Assembly (NCBI GenBank): GCA_900545215.1
Contig: UQXW01000005.1
Span: 1 to 64,000, forward strand
Length of the DNA stretch: 64,000 nt
Source of the DNA: an uncultured Bacteroidota bacterium
GTDB lineage: Bacteria; Bacteroidota; Bacteroidia; Bacteroidales; P3
Direction: 5' to 3'
In this document: positions 27,677 to 36,813 of the stretch, piece by piece
Layout: each line of letters opens with the position of its first letter
Numbering within the stretch: the first letter of the stretch is position 1
The notes under the pieces: model-generated
Told to the model about the DNA's origin: nothing
Database searches by the model: none
What the model saw: the letters and a program-made list of their open reading frames with translations, nothing else
Position numbers and translations under genes: made by a program

Positions 27677-28930
27677 ATGAGTATAAGCGATTTGTTCAAG
27701 AAGAAAAACGAAAAAGAGAGTTCTTCCGAGGTATCGGAGAATGAAAACAATGCCGGACAGGGAAACAAAGACTTTGTCGAGAATTGGGAAAAAGACGGTG
27801 TGGAATCAGCTGGCAAGATGGGCGGAGCACCATCGGCATTGGAGACAAGCCTGCAAGTGGTTGTGGATAAGGTGAAGAAGAAACAGGCCGGCGATGAACA
27901 GGCACAGGCAAAATGGAAACAGGAAATGGAAGAGAAGCGGGTGGAATACGAAACCAAAATAAAAACCAACGAGAACGAATTAACCCTTTTGGAAGGCCGC
28001 AAGAACGAATACGAACAACGAAAATCGGCTCTAAATGCCAAGAAAAGAGAACTTGAAACCAGCCAGAAGACAAACAAGAACGCTCTCGTCAACTTTATTT
28101 TCGGTTTGGTGATACTTGCAGGCATCACCATATATCTGTTTATCTTTTACAGTTCCACGGCGTATTCGGCATTCTTCAAGGAATTCGGTGCCGACAATAC
28201 AGTAATAACGGAAGCCATGTTCGATGCTCATGCCCTTGCTAATGCTTTGGTTGATGGCTATGTGGAGCTTTTCTTCGTTATTCTCATACCAATGCTTTTC
28301 CTTGGCTTGGGTTACGTGATACATCAGTTCAATTCCGGAACGGCAAGCAAACGGACAATTCTCTTGAAGATTATGGCACTTTATGCATTGACTTTCGTAT
28401 TCGATTGTCTCTTGGCTTACAAAATTTCAAGCAGTATATACGAAGTTTTAAGAGAGCAGTCTCTTGAATCTATGCCGTCATATAGTTTTTCCATGGCAGC
28501 AGGCAATGTAGACTTCTGGACGGTTATATTCTGCGGATTTGTGGCTTATGTTATCTGGGGGCTTGTTTTTTCTTTTGTGATGACAAATTACGAGGCTCTT
28601 CATAAACATACAGCTGAGATAACACGCATAGACCAAGAAATAACGGATTTGAGCAACAAGATTTCCACGGTTGACAAGGACATTGTCAAACTCAAAAACG
28701 ATGTAGAACGCTTCAAAGGCGAGATAGAGAAGATTACATACAGTTTGAAGAACGGAATAGTTTATGATTGGACGGATATAAAGAATGCATTGGCTTTATT
28801 CTTGAAAGGCTGGCTGGCGTTCCTGTCCATACAAGGCAAGGACGAATTGGCAAAAAGTGAAGTCAAAAACGTATATGACAAATTCATTGTCGGCATAGAT
28901 AACATGCTGACAGATAAACAATCGAAGTAA
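27677..28930 (+). CDS. Coiled-coil membrane protein of unknown function
   Basis: I do not recognise a family. The 417-residue protein has an acidic N-terminus, a Lys/Glu-rich coiled coil (about 60-130), and four hydrophobic segments near 136-156, 190-212, 225-247 and 272-296. A second coiled coil of about 45 residues follows (EITRIDQEITDLSNKI), then a C-terminal helical tail. A strong Shine-Dalgarno AAAGGAGG sits 9 bases before the ATG, which is unusual in this window and suggests high translation. The gene is 19 bp after the TerB-like gene and 22 bp before the lipoprotein gene. Confidence 0.7.
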   Translation: MSISDLFKKKNEKESSSEVSENENNAGQGNKDFVENWEKDGVESAGKMGGAPSALETSLQVVVDKVKKKQAGDEQAQAKWKQEMEEKRVEYETKIKTNENELTLLEGRKNEYEQRKSALNAKKRELETSQKTNKNALVNFIFGLVILAGITIYLFIFYSSTAYSAFFKEFGADNTVITEAMFDAHALANALVDGYVELFFVILIPMLFLGLGYVIHQFNSGTASKRTILLKIMALYALTFVFDCLLAYKISSSIYEVLREQSLESMPSYSFSMAAGNVDFWTVIFCGFVAYVIWGLVFSFVMTNYEALHKHTAEITRIDQEITDLSNKISTVDKDIVKLKNDVERFKGEIEKITYSLKNGIVYDWTDIKNALALFLKGWLAFLSIQGKDELAKSEVKNVYDKFIVGIDNMLTDKQSK

Positions 28931-28952
28931 AACATCAAAAAGACAAAAGAAT

Positions 28953-29801
28953 ATGAAAACAAGAAGATTGCTGTTGTTGATTGCAATATGTGTTTGTTTC
29001 CATGCCTGTGGAGGAAGAAACGATGGTAATAAAACCGGAGACAAAGAGCAACCGAAAGTTCAGCCTTTGAATATCACTGTTTTGATTGACCTGTCGGACA
29101 GAATTAAACGAAACACCGAGAACATGGAACAAGAGGATAAAGATATTGCATTGATAGTCAATATTGCCGATTCTTTGAAAGATAAGGCTCAAAAGGAAAA
29201 GTTCACCGGTAAAGACAAGTTCAAGGTTTTGTTTTATCCGAACCCGAAGCTCGAGAACATCAATACCGTTGTCGGAACACTCGAAATAAATATGGAAGTG
29301 TCGAGAAAAGAAAAAGGATTGCTGAAACGCAGATTACAAACGATTGACAGCTTGTTCTCAAACACTCTTCACTCTGTTTACAAGCAGACAAAGAACGATG
29401 GAGATTGGTCAGGCTCGGATATATGGGGCTTTTTCAGAGACAGGGTACAGGATCAGTGCATTATTGAAGGTTATCGAAATATTCTTGTCATTCTTACCGA
29501 CGGATACATTTACCATAAGGATAATAAAGAGCAGAAAAACGGCAAACAATCTTGGGTAACGCCGCTTGTGCTTGACCAAAATCCCGATACAAAATTACTG
29601 AATCCTTTGGATGAAGGGCAAAAATTGAGCGATTTGGAGGTATTGGTGTTGGAGGTTGACCCTGCAAAATCATCTCATTTCAAACTTTTGGAAAGGATAT
29701 GGAATGAATGGTTCGATGAAATGGGAATAAAGCAAAGCAAAATCATGAGAACGGACGTGCCTAAGAACATCATAAATCCGGTAAACAAATTTCTGCAATA
29801 A
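28953..29801 (+). CDS. Lipoprotein with von Willebrand A-like fold
   Basis: A lipobox (CFHAC, Cys19) makes this 282-residue product a lipoprotein. The mature part looks like a Rossmann-type VWA domain. A first strand ends in DLSDR (TVLIDLSDRIKR), similar to the DxSxS metal site, and a later strand carries a Thr-Asp pair (NILVILTDGYIYH). The expected third and fifth MIDAS residues are imperfect, so metal binding is uncertain. It may display a binding surface in the periplasm or outside for the coiled-coil membrane protein encoded before it. Confidence 0.68.
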   Translation: MKTRRLLLLIAICVCFHACGGRNDGNKTGDKEQPKVQPLNITVLIDLSDRIKRNTENMEQEDKDIALIVNIADSLKDKAQKEKFTGKDKFKVLFYPNPKLENINTVVGTLEINMEVSRKEKGLLKRRLQTIDSLFSNTLHSVYKQTKNDGDWSGSDIWGFFRDRVQDQCIIEGYRNILVILTDGYIYHKDNKEQKNGKQSWVTPLVLDQNPDTKLLNPLDEGQKLSDLEVLVLEVDPAKSSHFKLLERIWNEWFDEMGIKQSKIMRTDVPKNIINPVNKFLQ

Positions 29802-29882
29802 CGAATCGCCGTTTCGTTGATGCTCAAACGCCGAAAGAATTTTCTCAATCGGCGTTTTATTTTTCCGGAACGGCGTTTTGTC
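29802..29882 (+). repeat. 21-bp-phased repeat element, copy 5 (intergenic)
   Basis: Units start at 29804 (AATCGCCGTTT), 29826 (AAACGCCGAAAGAA), 29847 (AATCGGCGTTT) and 29868 (GAACGGCGTTT). One step is 22 bp; the rest are 21. The array starts right after the lipoprotein stop codon. Confidence 0.88.
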
Positions 29883-29950
29883 GGAAGTGAAATGAAAAGA
29901 GAATTTCATCGAATGGGAAATGGTCGCAAAATGTTTGCGACCAAAGATTT

Positions 29951-29982
29951 GTAAAATGCAAAAGGTGGCACGAAGCCACCTT
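29951..29982 (-). terminator. Terminator-like hairpin after aspS
   Basis: AAGGTGGC and GCCACCTT pair perfectly around five bases. On the minus strand the stem is followed by TTGCATTTTAC, a weak U tract. It may also block plus-strand transcripts from the lipoprotein operon. Confidence 0.55.
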
Positions 29983-30008
29983 GATAAAAAAAAGAATGAT
30001 GATTAGTT

Positions 30009-31763
30009 TTATTTTTCTTTCGGTATGAGGGAAATGCACAGTTCTTCGAGTTGTGCAGGCGATATTTCGGAAGGGCTTTCTGCCATAAGGTCTCTCGCTT
30101 TGTTGTTTTTTGGGAAAGCGATGAAGTCTCTTATCGTTTCTATTCCGCCGAACATGGAACACATTCTGTCGAATCCGAACGCTATACCGCCGTGAGGAGG
30201 CGCTCCGTACTCGAAGGCATCGAGCAAAAAGCCGAATTGTTTCTTTGCTTCTTCTTCACTGAAACCCAAAACCTTGAACATATCGTTCTGCATCTTGCGA
30301 TCGTGAATTCTTATCGAACCTCCCCCGATTTCCGTTCCGTTGACAACCAAGTCGTATGCGTTGGCTCTCACTTCAGCAGGCTTGGTGAAGAGTATGGAAT
30401 AGTCCTCAGGTTTCAATGAAGTGAAAGGGTGGTGCTTTGCATAGAACCTTGCCGTTTCTTCGTCCCACTCCAAAAGCGGGAAGTCGATAACCCACAAAGG
30501 TTTGTAGTCGAAAGGATTTCTCAAACCGAGACGCGAACCCATTTCGAGACGCAATGCACAAAGCGAAGCACGAACCTTGTCTTTCTTTCCTGCCATCAGG
30601 AGCATCAGGTCGCCGGGCTTGGCAGAGAAACGCTCCGCAATCTTTTGCAACTGTTCGCTTGAAAAGAACTTATCGACAGAAGATTTGAATGTTCCGTCTT
30701 CGTTGTATTTTATATAGACCAAGCCGCTTGCTCCCACCTGCGGACGTTTCACGAAATCGGTCAACTCGTCCAACTGTTTACGGGTGTATTTTGCACAACC
30801 CTCGACACAAATTCCTACAACAAGTTCTGCGGAATCGAAAACGGAGAAACCGTTGCCTTTTGCAAGCTCATCGATTTCCACGAATGTCATTCCGAACCTC
30901 GTATCGGGTTTATCGCAGCCGTAGTACTTCATTGCATCGTCGTAAGTCATTCTCGGAAAATCACCCAATTCCAATCCGCGTACTTCTTTGAACAGGTGCT
31001 TCATCAGACCTTCGAACATCTGCAAAACATCTTCCTGTTCCACAAAGCTCATCTCGCAATCCACCTGCGTGAATTCGGGCTGACGGTCTGCTCTGAGGTC
31101 TTCATCTCTGAAACATCTGACGATTTGGAAATATCTGTCGAAGCCTGCAACCATCAAAAGCTGCTTGAAACTCTGCGGAGACTGCGGAAGAGCGTAAAAT
31201 TCATTGGGATTGACCCTTGAAGGCACAACAAAGTCTCTTGCCCCTTCGGGAGTGGAACGAATCAAGAAAGGAGTCTCTATCTCCATGAAGTGCTTTTCGT
31301 TCATGTAATTGCGAATCAGTATCGACAAACGATGCCTTAATTCGAGGTTTCGCTTGACACAATTTCTCCGCAAGTCCAAATAACGATACTTCATTCTCAA
31401 TTCCTCGCCTCCGTCCGTATTATCTTCAATGGTGAAGGGCGGAGTTTTGGAAGGATTCAGTACAGAAATCTTATCGACCAATATTTCTATGTCTCCTGTC
31501 AGGATATTTTTGTTCTTGTTGCTTCTTTCCGATACCACGCCGTCCACTTGCAAGACGTACTCTCTTCCGAGTGTTCTTGCCATGCGGCACAAATCTGCAT
31601 TGGTTTCCATGTTGAAAACAAGTTGAGTTATTCCGTATCTGTCCCTAAGGTCGATGAAAGTCATGCCTCCCAAATCTCTGGAACGTTGCAACCAACCTGC
31701 AAGAGTAACTCTCCTGCCGCAATGTTCGAGATTAAGTTCCCCGCATGTATGAGTTCGTAACAT
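30009..31763 (-). CDS. aspS: Aspartyl-tRNA synthetase
   Basis: This class II synthetase charges tRNA-Asp. The N-terminal OB-fold anticodon domain (about 1-105, with [20 protein letters not shown]) is followed by the catalytic core. Motif 2 is [18 protein letters not shown] and motif 3 is [13 protein letters not shown]-type insertion around residues 280-410 is the bacterial form. At 584 residues it has normal length. It is the last gene of the ackA-plsC-like-aspS run, 5 bp after its neighbour. Confidence 0.97.
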   Translation of the reverse strand: MLRTHTCGELNLEHCGRRVTLAGWLQRSRDLGGMTFIDLRDRYGITQLVFNMETNADLCRMARTLGREYVLQVDGVVSERSNKNKNILTGDIEILVDKISVLNPSKTPPFTIEDNTDGGEELRMKYRYLDLRRNCVKRNLELRHRLSILIRNYMNEKHFMEIETPFLIRSTPEGARDFVVPSRVNPNEFYALPQSPQSFKQLLMVAGFDRYFQIVRCFRDEDLRADRQPEFTQVDCEMSFVEQEDVLQMFEGLMKHLFKEVRGLELGDFPRMTYDDAMKYYGCDKPDTRFGMTFVEIDELAKGNGFSVFDSAELVVGICVEGCAKYTRKQLDELTDFVKRPQVGASGLVYIKYNEDGTFKSSVDKFFSSEQLQKIAERFSAKPGDLMLLMAGKKDKVRASLCALRLEMGSRLGLRNPFDYKPLWVIDFPLLEWDEETARFYAKHHPFTSLKPEDYSILFTKPAEVRANAYDLVVNGTEIGGGSIRIHDRKMQNDMFKVLGFSEEEAKKQFGFLLDAFEYGAPPHGGIAFGFDRMCSMFGGIETIRDFIAFPKNNKARDLMAESPSEISPAQLEELCISLIPKEK

Positions 31764-31768
31764 ATTCT

Positions 31769-32335
31769 TTATTGTTTATTCCGGTATTGTTTGCTGAGGT
31801 TGAAGTTCTCCGGATACTTCGCTACTTTATCCTTATAGAACTCCTGAATTTTTTTGATGTCGCTTTCATAGTCGCCGGTGGGGTGAAAGATAATACCGCT
31901 GCCCCCTTGCTTTTTTTCATAGTCCAACCAAGAGAGATATATGGGCTTTTCGGCTTTCATGGCAATGAGATAGAAACCTTTCTTCCACTTATCCGTGTAT
32001 TTGCGAGTGCCTTCCGGAGTGATGATAACGGAGAAGTCTTTATTCTCCCGCAGTTTTTTCACTGCCTCATCGACAACTCCAGCACCTTTCTTGCGATCTA
32101 TCGGAACGCCTCCCAACATCTTCAATATCGAACCGAGTGGAAAGAAAAATAACTCTTTCTTTATGAAGAAGTGAGCGTTGACTCCCAACTTCCATAAGCC
32201 GCAACGTCCCCACACGAAGTCCCACATGGAAGTATGAGGAGCCTCTATGAAAACGCAGTTCTTCATTTCCGGTTCCGGTTCGCCTATCAGCTTCCAATCG
32301 CCAAGCCACATCAAAAAATCTGCAAACCTTTTCAC
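31769..32335 (-). CDS. PlsC-like 1-acyl-glycerol-3-phosphate acyltransferase family protein
   Basis: The 188-residue protein has the acyltransferase block I motif HxxxxD as HTSMWD ([10 protein letters not shown]) and block III as ITPEGTRK, with GVPIDRK between them. Family members transfer acyl chains to glycerol-phosphate or other lipids at the inner membrane. This short form has no obvious transmembrane helix and is common in Bacteroidota; its acceptor is unknown. It lies 4 bp after ackA and 5 bp before aspS on the same strand. Confidence 0.85.
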   Translation of the reverse strand: MKRFADFLMWLGDWKLIGEPEPEMKNCVFIEAPHTSMWDFVWGRCGLWKLGVNAHFFIKKELFFFPLGSILKMLGGVPIDRKKGAGVVDEAVKKLRENKDFSVIITPEGTRKYTDKWKKGFYLIAMKAEKPIYLSWLDYEKKQGGSGIIFHPTGDYESDIKKIQEFYKDKVAKYPENFNLSKQYRNKQ

Positions 32336-32339
32336 CTGC

Positions 32340-33539
32340 TTATTTTACTATTGTGTATGTGTCTTGTGCGATTACCAATTCCTCATCCGTCGTTACGGAA
32401 AGAATTTTGACCTTGCTGTCGGCTTTGGATATGATTCCGTCTTTTCCAGCCATTGCTTCGTTGGCTTTTTCGTCTATTTCGGCTCCGAGAAACTCCAATC
32501 CTTGGCAGATAGCCTGCCTTTGCAACCAAGCATTCTCACCTATACCGCCCGTAAACAAGATGGCATCTACTCCGCCCATTGCAGCGGCGTACGCTCCTAT
32601 GTATTTCTTGACGCGGTATGCGAACATGTCGAATGCAAAGGTCTCTCTCTTTTTGCCTTCTTTCTTTCCGGCGATTATATCTCTCATATCGACAACGCCT
32701 CCCGTTATTCCGTTCAAACCGCATTTCTTATTGATGAAGTTATTCATCTCTTTGCAGTCCATGTTCTCCTTTTCGGCTATGTACAAAAGCACTCCCAAAT
32801 CCAAATCTCCGCATCTTGAACCCATAATCAAACCTTCGACAGGAGTGAATCCCATGGAGGTATCGACGCTTTTGCCATTCTTTACTGCACATATTGAAGC
32901 TCCGGAACCGAGATGGCAAGAGATTATTTTTGAATTGGCTATGTCCAAGCCTGCCATTTGAGCTGCTTTCGGTGCGACGAAACGATGGGACGTTCCGTGG
33001 AAGCCGTAGCGGCGTATTTTGTCGCTTTCGTAGTATTCGTAAGGGATTGCATAAAGGTAAGCGTACTCCGGCATGGTTTGATGGAACGAAGTGTCGAATA
33101 CTGCTACCTGCGGAGTGCCGGGCAATATGCTTTCCATTGCTTCTATTCCTTGAAGGTTGGCAGGGATGTGCAATGGGGCTAATGCAATGAGTTTTTTGAT
33201 TTCTGCTTTTACTGTTTCATCGACTAAAACGGACTGTTTGAAGATTTCTCCTCCGTGAGCCACTCTGTGTCCGCAGGTATTTATTTCGGTTAAAGACTTG
33301 ATGACACCGATTTTCTCGTCAACCAATGCTTCCAATACCATTTTAATTCCTGCCTTATGGTCGGGTATCGGTTGCTTTACGTAGTATTTGTCTTTTCCGG
33401 CAGGTTTATGGGTAAATTCTCCCATTTCCAAGCCGATTCTTTCCAAAAGACCTTTTGCCATTACTTTGGCATTGTTGTCCATATCTATCAACTGATACTT
33501 GATAGAGCTGCTTCCGCAATTCAAAACTAATATCTTCAT
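32340..33539 (-). CDS. ackA: Acetate kinase
   Basis: AckA makes ATP from acetyl phosphate in fermentation and runs in reverse for acetate activation. The 399-residue protein begins with the phosphate-binding strand MKILVLNCGSSSIKYQL and contains FDTSFHQTMP and the GFHGTSHRF segment, all diagnostic. The usual partner pta (phosphotransacetylase) is not next to it: a K+/H+ antiporter lies upstream and an acyltransferase gene downstream. Pta is presumably encoded elsewhere. Confidence 0.97.
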   Translation of the reverse strand: MKILVLNCGSSSIKYQLIDMDNNAKVMAKGLLERIGLEMGEFTHKPAGKDKYYVKQPIPDHKAGIKMVLEALVDEKIGVIKSLTEINTCGHRVAHGGEIFKQSVLVDETVKAEIKKLIALAPLHIPANLQGIEAMESILPGTPQVAVFDTSFHQTMPEYAYLYAIPYEYYESDKIRRYGFHGTSHRFVAPKAAQMAGLDIANSKIISCHLGSGASICAVKNGKSVDTSMGFTPVEGLIMGSRCGDLDLGVLLYIAEKENMDCKEMNNFINKKCGLNGITGGVVDMRDIIAGKKEGKKRETFAFDMFAYRVKKYIGAYAAAMGGVDAILFTGGIGENAWLQRQAICQGLEFLGAEIDEKANEAMAGKDGIISKADSKVKILSVTTDEELVIAQDTYTIVK

Positions 33540-33600
33540 TGTCTATACGTTTATTTCTTGTTTGCATACGTCGTTCCGGCATATCAGATACACCGAAAGG

Positions 33601-35094
33601 CTAATGCTTAATATTCAGTTTTTTATATACTTCCTCCATTGATTGATGGTCGTCTGTCATTATCAACAGTTTATCCTTGGCACAGAGCGATGTCTTGCCT
33701 GTCGGCACGAAGTACTTCTCATCTCGTTTGACCATAACGGCGAGTGAGTTTTCCGGTAGTTTTATATCCATCAATCGGTTTCCTTTTTCAAAGGATTTAT
33801 CACAGAGTTCTATTTCTGCCAAAACGGTTTTTATGTCGCTTGACACATCGATGTCGAAGTCTTTCAACTTCGTTGTGTCTTTCGTTTTCTCTGCAAGCCC
33901 CAACCATCTTGCCACAACGGGAATGGAGGTTCCTTGTACAAGAAGCGAAATCAATGTGCAGAAAAACACTATGTTGAATATGTCTCTTGCTCCGGGTATT
34001 CCCTCTGCCAAAGGCATGATTGCAAAGATTATCGGTACGGCTCCTCTCAAACCGACCCATGATACGTATGTTTTGTCTTTAAGAGTCATCTTTCTGAATG
34101 GCAAGAGACACAGAAATACCGTAAGCGGTCGGGCGAAGAATATCATCAAAAAACTTATTATCAGCCCGGGAACGATTATCGGAATCAGTTCATGAGGGTT
34201 TACAAGCAGACCGAGGGTTAAGAACATTATCAACTGGAAGAGCCATGCCAAGCCCTCGAAGAATTTGATTGATGACCTCTTATGCACGAACTTGGAATTG
34301 CCGATTACCAAGCCTCCTATATAGACTGCCAAATAGCCGTTGCCTTGCATGAAATAGGTGGCGGAGAACATGAATATGCAGAAAGTTAACACCAATATCG
34401 GATAAAGCGAGTCGTTTCCTATCTTTATCTTGTTTATTACGAAGACTGCCGCTTTTCCGAGCAGGTATCCTGCAGCCGCTCCTATGACAAGTTGCAACAC
34501 GAGTTTGAGTACAATGTCCCAATAGCTTGTTACAGTACCTACTTTCAGCACTTCCAACATGGTTAAAACCAACATGTAAGCCATGGGGTCGTTACTTCCG
34601 CTTTCCAGCTCCAACATCGGGCGGAGGTTGTGCTTCAAATTGAGATTTTTCGATCTCAATATGGAAAACACCGAGGCTGAATCGGTGGAAGACATGGTGG
34701 AAGCAAGCAACAGGGAGGCGAGAAATCCCATTCCTGCCGCTGGTAGCGTCATGCCGAGTATCCACCATATTATCACGCCTGTTATCAATGCTGTTATCAA
34801 TACTCCGAGCGTCGATAAAATCAAGCCTTGCAACATTATGGGCTTGATTTCCGAGATGTGCGTATCCATACCTCCGGAAAACAGAATGATGCAAAGGGCT
34901 ACCGTTCCTATCGTTTGGGCAAGGTGAATATTATCGAATTGAATGCCGAGACCGTCCGTTCCGCATAGCATGCCGACTGCAAGAAACAACAATAAGGCAG
35001 GTACTCCGAATCTTGAACTTGCTTTTCCTGCAAGTACGCTCAAAAAGAACAGAGCGGACAAAACCAGCAATACTGCTTCGATTTGTATTCCCAT
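33601..35094 (-). CDS. Potassium/proton antiporter, CPA1 (NhaP2/CvrA) type
   Basis: This inner-membrane antiporter exchanges K+ (or Na+) for protons. About 12 hydrophobic segments span residues 5-385. The conserved core shows GTDG near the N-terminus, LFSGGMDTHISEIKP and the ion-site region ELESGSNDPMAYM. From about residue 410 the cytoplasmic part ends in a TrkA-C-type domain (ENSLAVMVKRDEKYFVPTG), which gates such carriers by ligand binding. At 497 residues it fits NhaP2. A promoter box sits 17 bp upstream. Confidence 0.9.
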   Translation of the reverse strand: MGIQIEAVLLVLSALFFLSVLAGKASSRFGVPALLLFLAVGMLCGTDGLGIQFDNIHLAQTIGTVALCIILFSGGMDTHISEIKPIMLQGLILSTLGVLITALITGVIIWWILGMTLPAAGMGFLASLLLASTMSSTDSASVFSILRSKNLNLKHNLRPMLELESGSNDPMAYMLVLTMLEVLKVGTVTSYWDIVLKLVLQLVIGAAAGYLLGKAAVFVINKIKIGNDSLYPILVLTFCIFMFSATYFMQGNGYLAVYIGGLVIGNSKFVHKRSSIKFFEGLAWLFQLIMFLTLGLLVNPHELIPIIVPGLIISFLMIFFARPLTVFLCLLPFRKMTLKDKTYVSWVGLRGAVPIIFAIMPLAEGIPGARDIFNIVFFCTLISLLVQGTSIPVVARWLGLAEKTKDTTKLKDFDIDVSSDIKTVLAEIELCDKSFEKGNRLMDIKLPENSLAVMVKRDEKYFVPTGKTSLCAKDKLLIMTDDHQSMEEVYKKLNIKH

Positions 35095-35110
35095 AACGAG
35101 GTTTTTTCGG

Positions 35111-35118
35111 CAAAGGTA
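35111..35118 (-). promoter_or_regulatory. Promoter -7 box of the K+/H+ antiporter gene
   Basis: TACCTTTG on the minus strand, 17 bp before the start codon, implies a very short leader. It lies just beyond the end of the hydrolase gene. Confidence 0.6.
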
Positions 35119-35138
35119 AGAAAAAAAAGTGTTCCAAG

Positions 35139-36020
35139 TTAAATGCTGTCGAGATAAGTGCAGACTTCTTTCAAAAACAAAGCCGGTTTATCGACAAACA
35201 ACCAATGAGAGCAATCCTCCATTGTAACGATACGGGAATTTGTGAATACTTCCGAGAAGCAGTTCAGGTCTTCCGCTTCCGTGAATTCGCTTTTGCTACC
35301 GCGTATCAACAGAGTCGGCGTATCGACAGGCTGCAAATCGACCCTGCCTGCAACCTTCGGCATGTTTTCTGCCAGCATGATTGCATTACTTCGCCATTTC
35401 AGAAAATTGAAACGCCGTTTCGTTTCAGCCGAAGGGCGTTTCGCAAAATTAAAACGGCGTTTCGTTTCATCGAAATCAGGATTTGCTTCCGTTGTATCTG
35501 AGTTATGTGTAACGGACTTGGTTTCAATATTTTGCAAAAGCAGTGTCAACCACCCCTTATCGGAGACGTATTTTTGCAGATATTCCGCCAAATCCTTGCG
35601 ATACTCAAATTGCGAAAGCGGGGTTTTGAGTATGGTGTCCGCAATGCCGCCCTGTCTCATCAGTTCTGGGTAATCCTTGGGCAGAATATCGACGATGATA
35701 CATTTCTCGTACTCTCCGTGATACAGGTTGAGCATCTTCATGGCTATCTTGCCGCCCATGGAATGTCCTATCAGTATCGGTTTATCGGAACTATGTTTTC
35801 GGAGGAAGTCATGCAGGAAGCGAGCCATGGAATCGTAGGAAAACATATCCGTATGGAAACTCCTGCCATGGTTCGGCAGGTCGGGAATTATCACATGATA
35901 GCCGCAATCCGCCAAAAACCTGCCTATGTTCAACCAATGGCTGCTCATGCCCAACCAACCGTGTATTATCATCAGCGTTCGTCCATCAAAAGAACCGAGT
36001 TCTCTGTAAAATAGTTTCAT
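35139..36020 (-). CDS. Alpha/beta hydrolase with a repeat element in its coding sequence
   Basis: The 293-residue protein has the oxyanion-side HGWLG motif (20-24), the nucleophile elbow GHSMGG (Ser87) and a C-terminal catalytic His (SHW, His272). This places it with YbfF-like esterases. The ATG at 36020 (MKLFYRELGS) matches the fold start; the longer open frame upstream is non-coding. Copy 6 of the 21-bp repeat encodes residues about 183-210, ETKRRFN-FAKRPSA-ETKRRFN-FLKWRSN, between the cap region and the last strands. This makes a basic insert absent from typical homologues, in my judgement. Catalytic residues remain, so activity is possible. Confidence 0.88.
   Translation of the reverse strand: MKLFYRELGSFDGRTLMIIHGWLGMSSHWLNIGRFLADCGYHVIIPDLPNHGRSFHTDMFSYDSMARFLHDFLRKHSSDKPILIGHSMGGKIAMKMLNLYHGEYEKCIIVDILPKDYPELMRQGGIADTILKTPLSQFEYRKDLAEYLQKYVSDKGWLTLLLQNIETKSVTHNSDTTEANPDFDETKRRFNFAKRPSAETKRRFNFLKWRSNAIMLAENMPKVAGRVDLQPVDTPTLLIRGSKSEFTEAEDLNCFSEVFTNSRIVTMEDCSHWLFVDKPALFLKEVCTYLDSI
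35386..35466 (-). repeat. 21-bp-phased repeat element, copy 6, inside the hydrolase gene
   Basis: In plus coordinates units begin at 35389 (weak), 35410, 35431 and 35452, 21 bp apart. Read on the minus strand the order is CGCCGTTT, CGCCCTTC, CGGCGTTT, the same polarity as the other copies. It is therefore in sense with its gene. Confidence 0.85.
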
Positions 36021-36046
36021 CTCTTGAAAATAAAAGTTAGAACAGG

Positions 36047-36054
36047 CAAAAATA
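36047..36054 (-). promoter_or_regulatory. Promoter -7 box of the hydrolase gene
   Basis: TATTTTTG on the minus strand, 27 bp before the chosen ATG. It supports the start at 36020. Confidence 0.5.
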
Positions 36055-36173
36055 CAAAACCAAATCCGATTGCCTTTGTTTGAAAGAGGTATTCGGCATT
36101 GCGGTATGCAGATGGAAAACACCGAAATGAACGAAAAAATTGCCGGAACGGTCTGTAATTGCCGAAAAAACAT

Positions 36174-36181
36174 TAGTTTTG
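36174..36181 (+). promoter_or_regulatory. Promoter -7 box of rnfA
   Basis: TAGTTTTG fits TAnnTTTG and lies 26 bp before the rnfA start. This suggests rnfA is transcribed from its own promoter here. Confidence 0.5.
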
Positions 36182-36206
36182 CAAGACGGAATAACATTCG
36201 AAAAGT

Positions 36207-36785
36207 ATGGAATACATTGCCATTATAATTTTTGCCGTATTCGTTAACAACGTAATACTTTCGCAGTTTTTGGGAATTTGCCCTTTCTTGGGCGTATCCA
36301 AGAAAGTGAGTACGGCAACGGGAATGGGAGCGGCTGTTGTCTTTGTGATGACCCTTTCGACCATAGTAACGTTTCTTTTGCATAAGTTCGTGTTGGTGCC
36401 TTTGGGGATAGAGTTCCTGCAAACCATATTGTTTATATTGGTAATAGCAGCTTTGGTGCAGATGGTCGAGATAATATTGAAGAAAATCAGCCCTTCGCTC
36501 TATCAGGCCTTGGGTGTGTTCCTTCCATTGATAACAACCAACTGTGCAGTACTCGGAATATCCATTCTTGTCATACAGAAAGAATACAATTTGTTGGAAG
36601 GAGTTACCTATACCATAGGAATATCCCTCGGATTTACGCTTGCGATGGTTATTTTCGCAGGTTTGAGGGAACATCTGGAATTGGTGGAAGTACCGAAAGG
36701 AGTGAGAGGCATTCCTATAGCCTTGATTACTGCGGGAATTCTTGCCATGGCATTCATGGGTTTCGCGGGATTGGTGAAATTATAG
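36207..36785 (+). CDS. rnfA: RnfA, membrane subunit of the Rnf electron-transport complex
   Basis: RnfA is an integral membrane subunit of the ferredoxin:NAD+ oxidoreductase that pumps ions. The 192-residue protein has six hydrophobic helices and the conserved segments VNNVILSQFLGICPFLG and PLITTNCAVLG, each with the Cys that in Rnf/Nqr binds the membrane FeS cluster. The sequence fits RnfA rather than NqrE. It is normally the last gene of rnfBCDGEA, but here the upstream neighbour is the opposite-strand hydrolase and no other rnf gene is in the window. Confidence 0.9.
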   Translation: MEYIAIIIFAVFVNNVILSQFLGICPFLGVSKKVSTATGMGAAVVFVMTLSTIVTFLLHKFVLVPLGIEFLQTILFILVIAALVQMVEIILKKISPSLYQALGVFLPLITTNCAVLGISILVIQKEYNLLEGVTYTIGISLGFTLAMVIFAGLREHLELVEVPKGVRGIPIALITAGILAMAFMGFAGLVKL

Positions 36786-36813
36786 CGTAAGAGGAAAGAC
36801 AAACATAGGATTC

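Noticed and set aside
33540..33600. pta gene expected beside ackA
   Set aside because: Only 60 bp separate ackA from the antiporter gene and no phosphotransacetylase sequence is in the window.
36021..36674. Long N-terminal extension of the alpha/beta hydrolase frame
   Set aside because: It overlaps rnfA on the other strand, crosses a promoter box, and lacks protein-like features; the fold starts at 36020.
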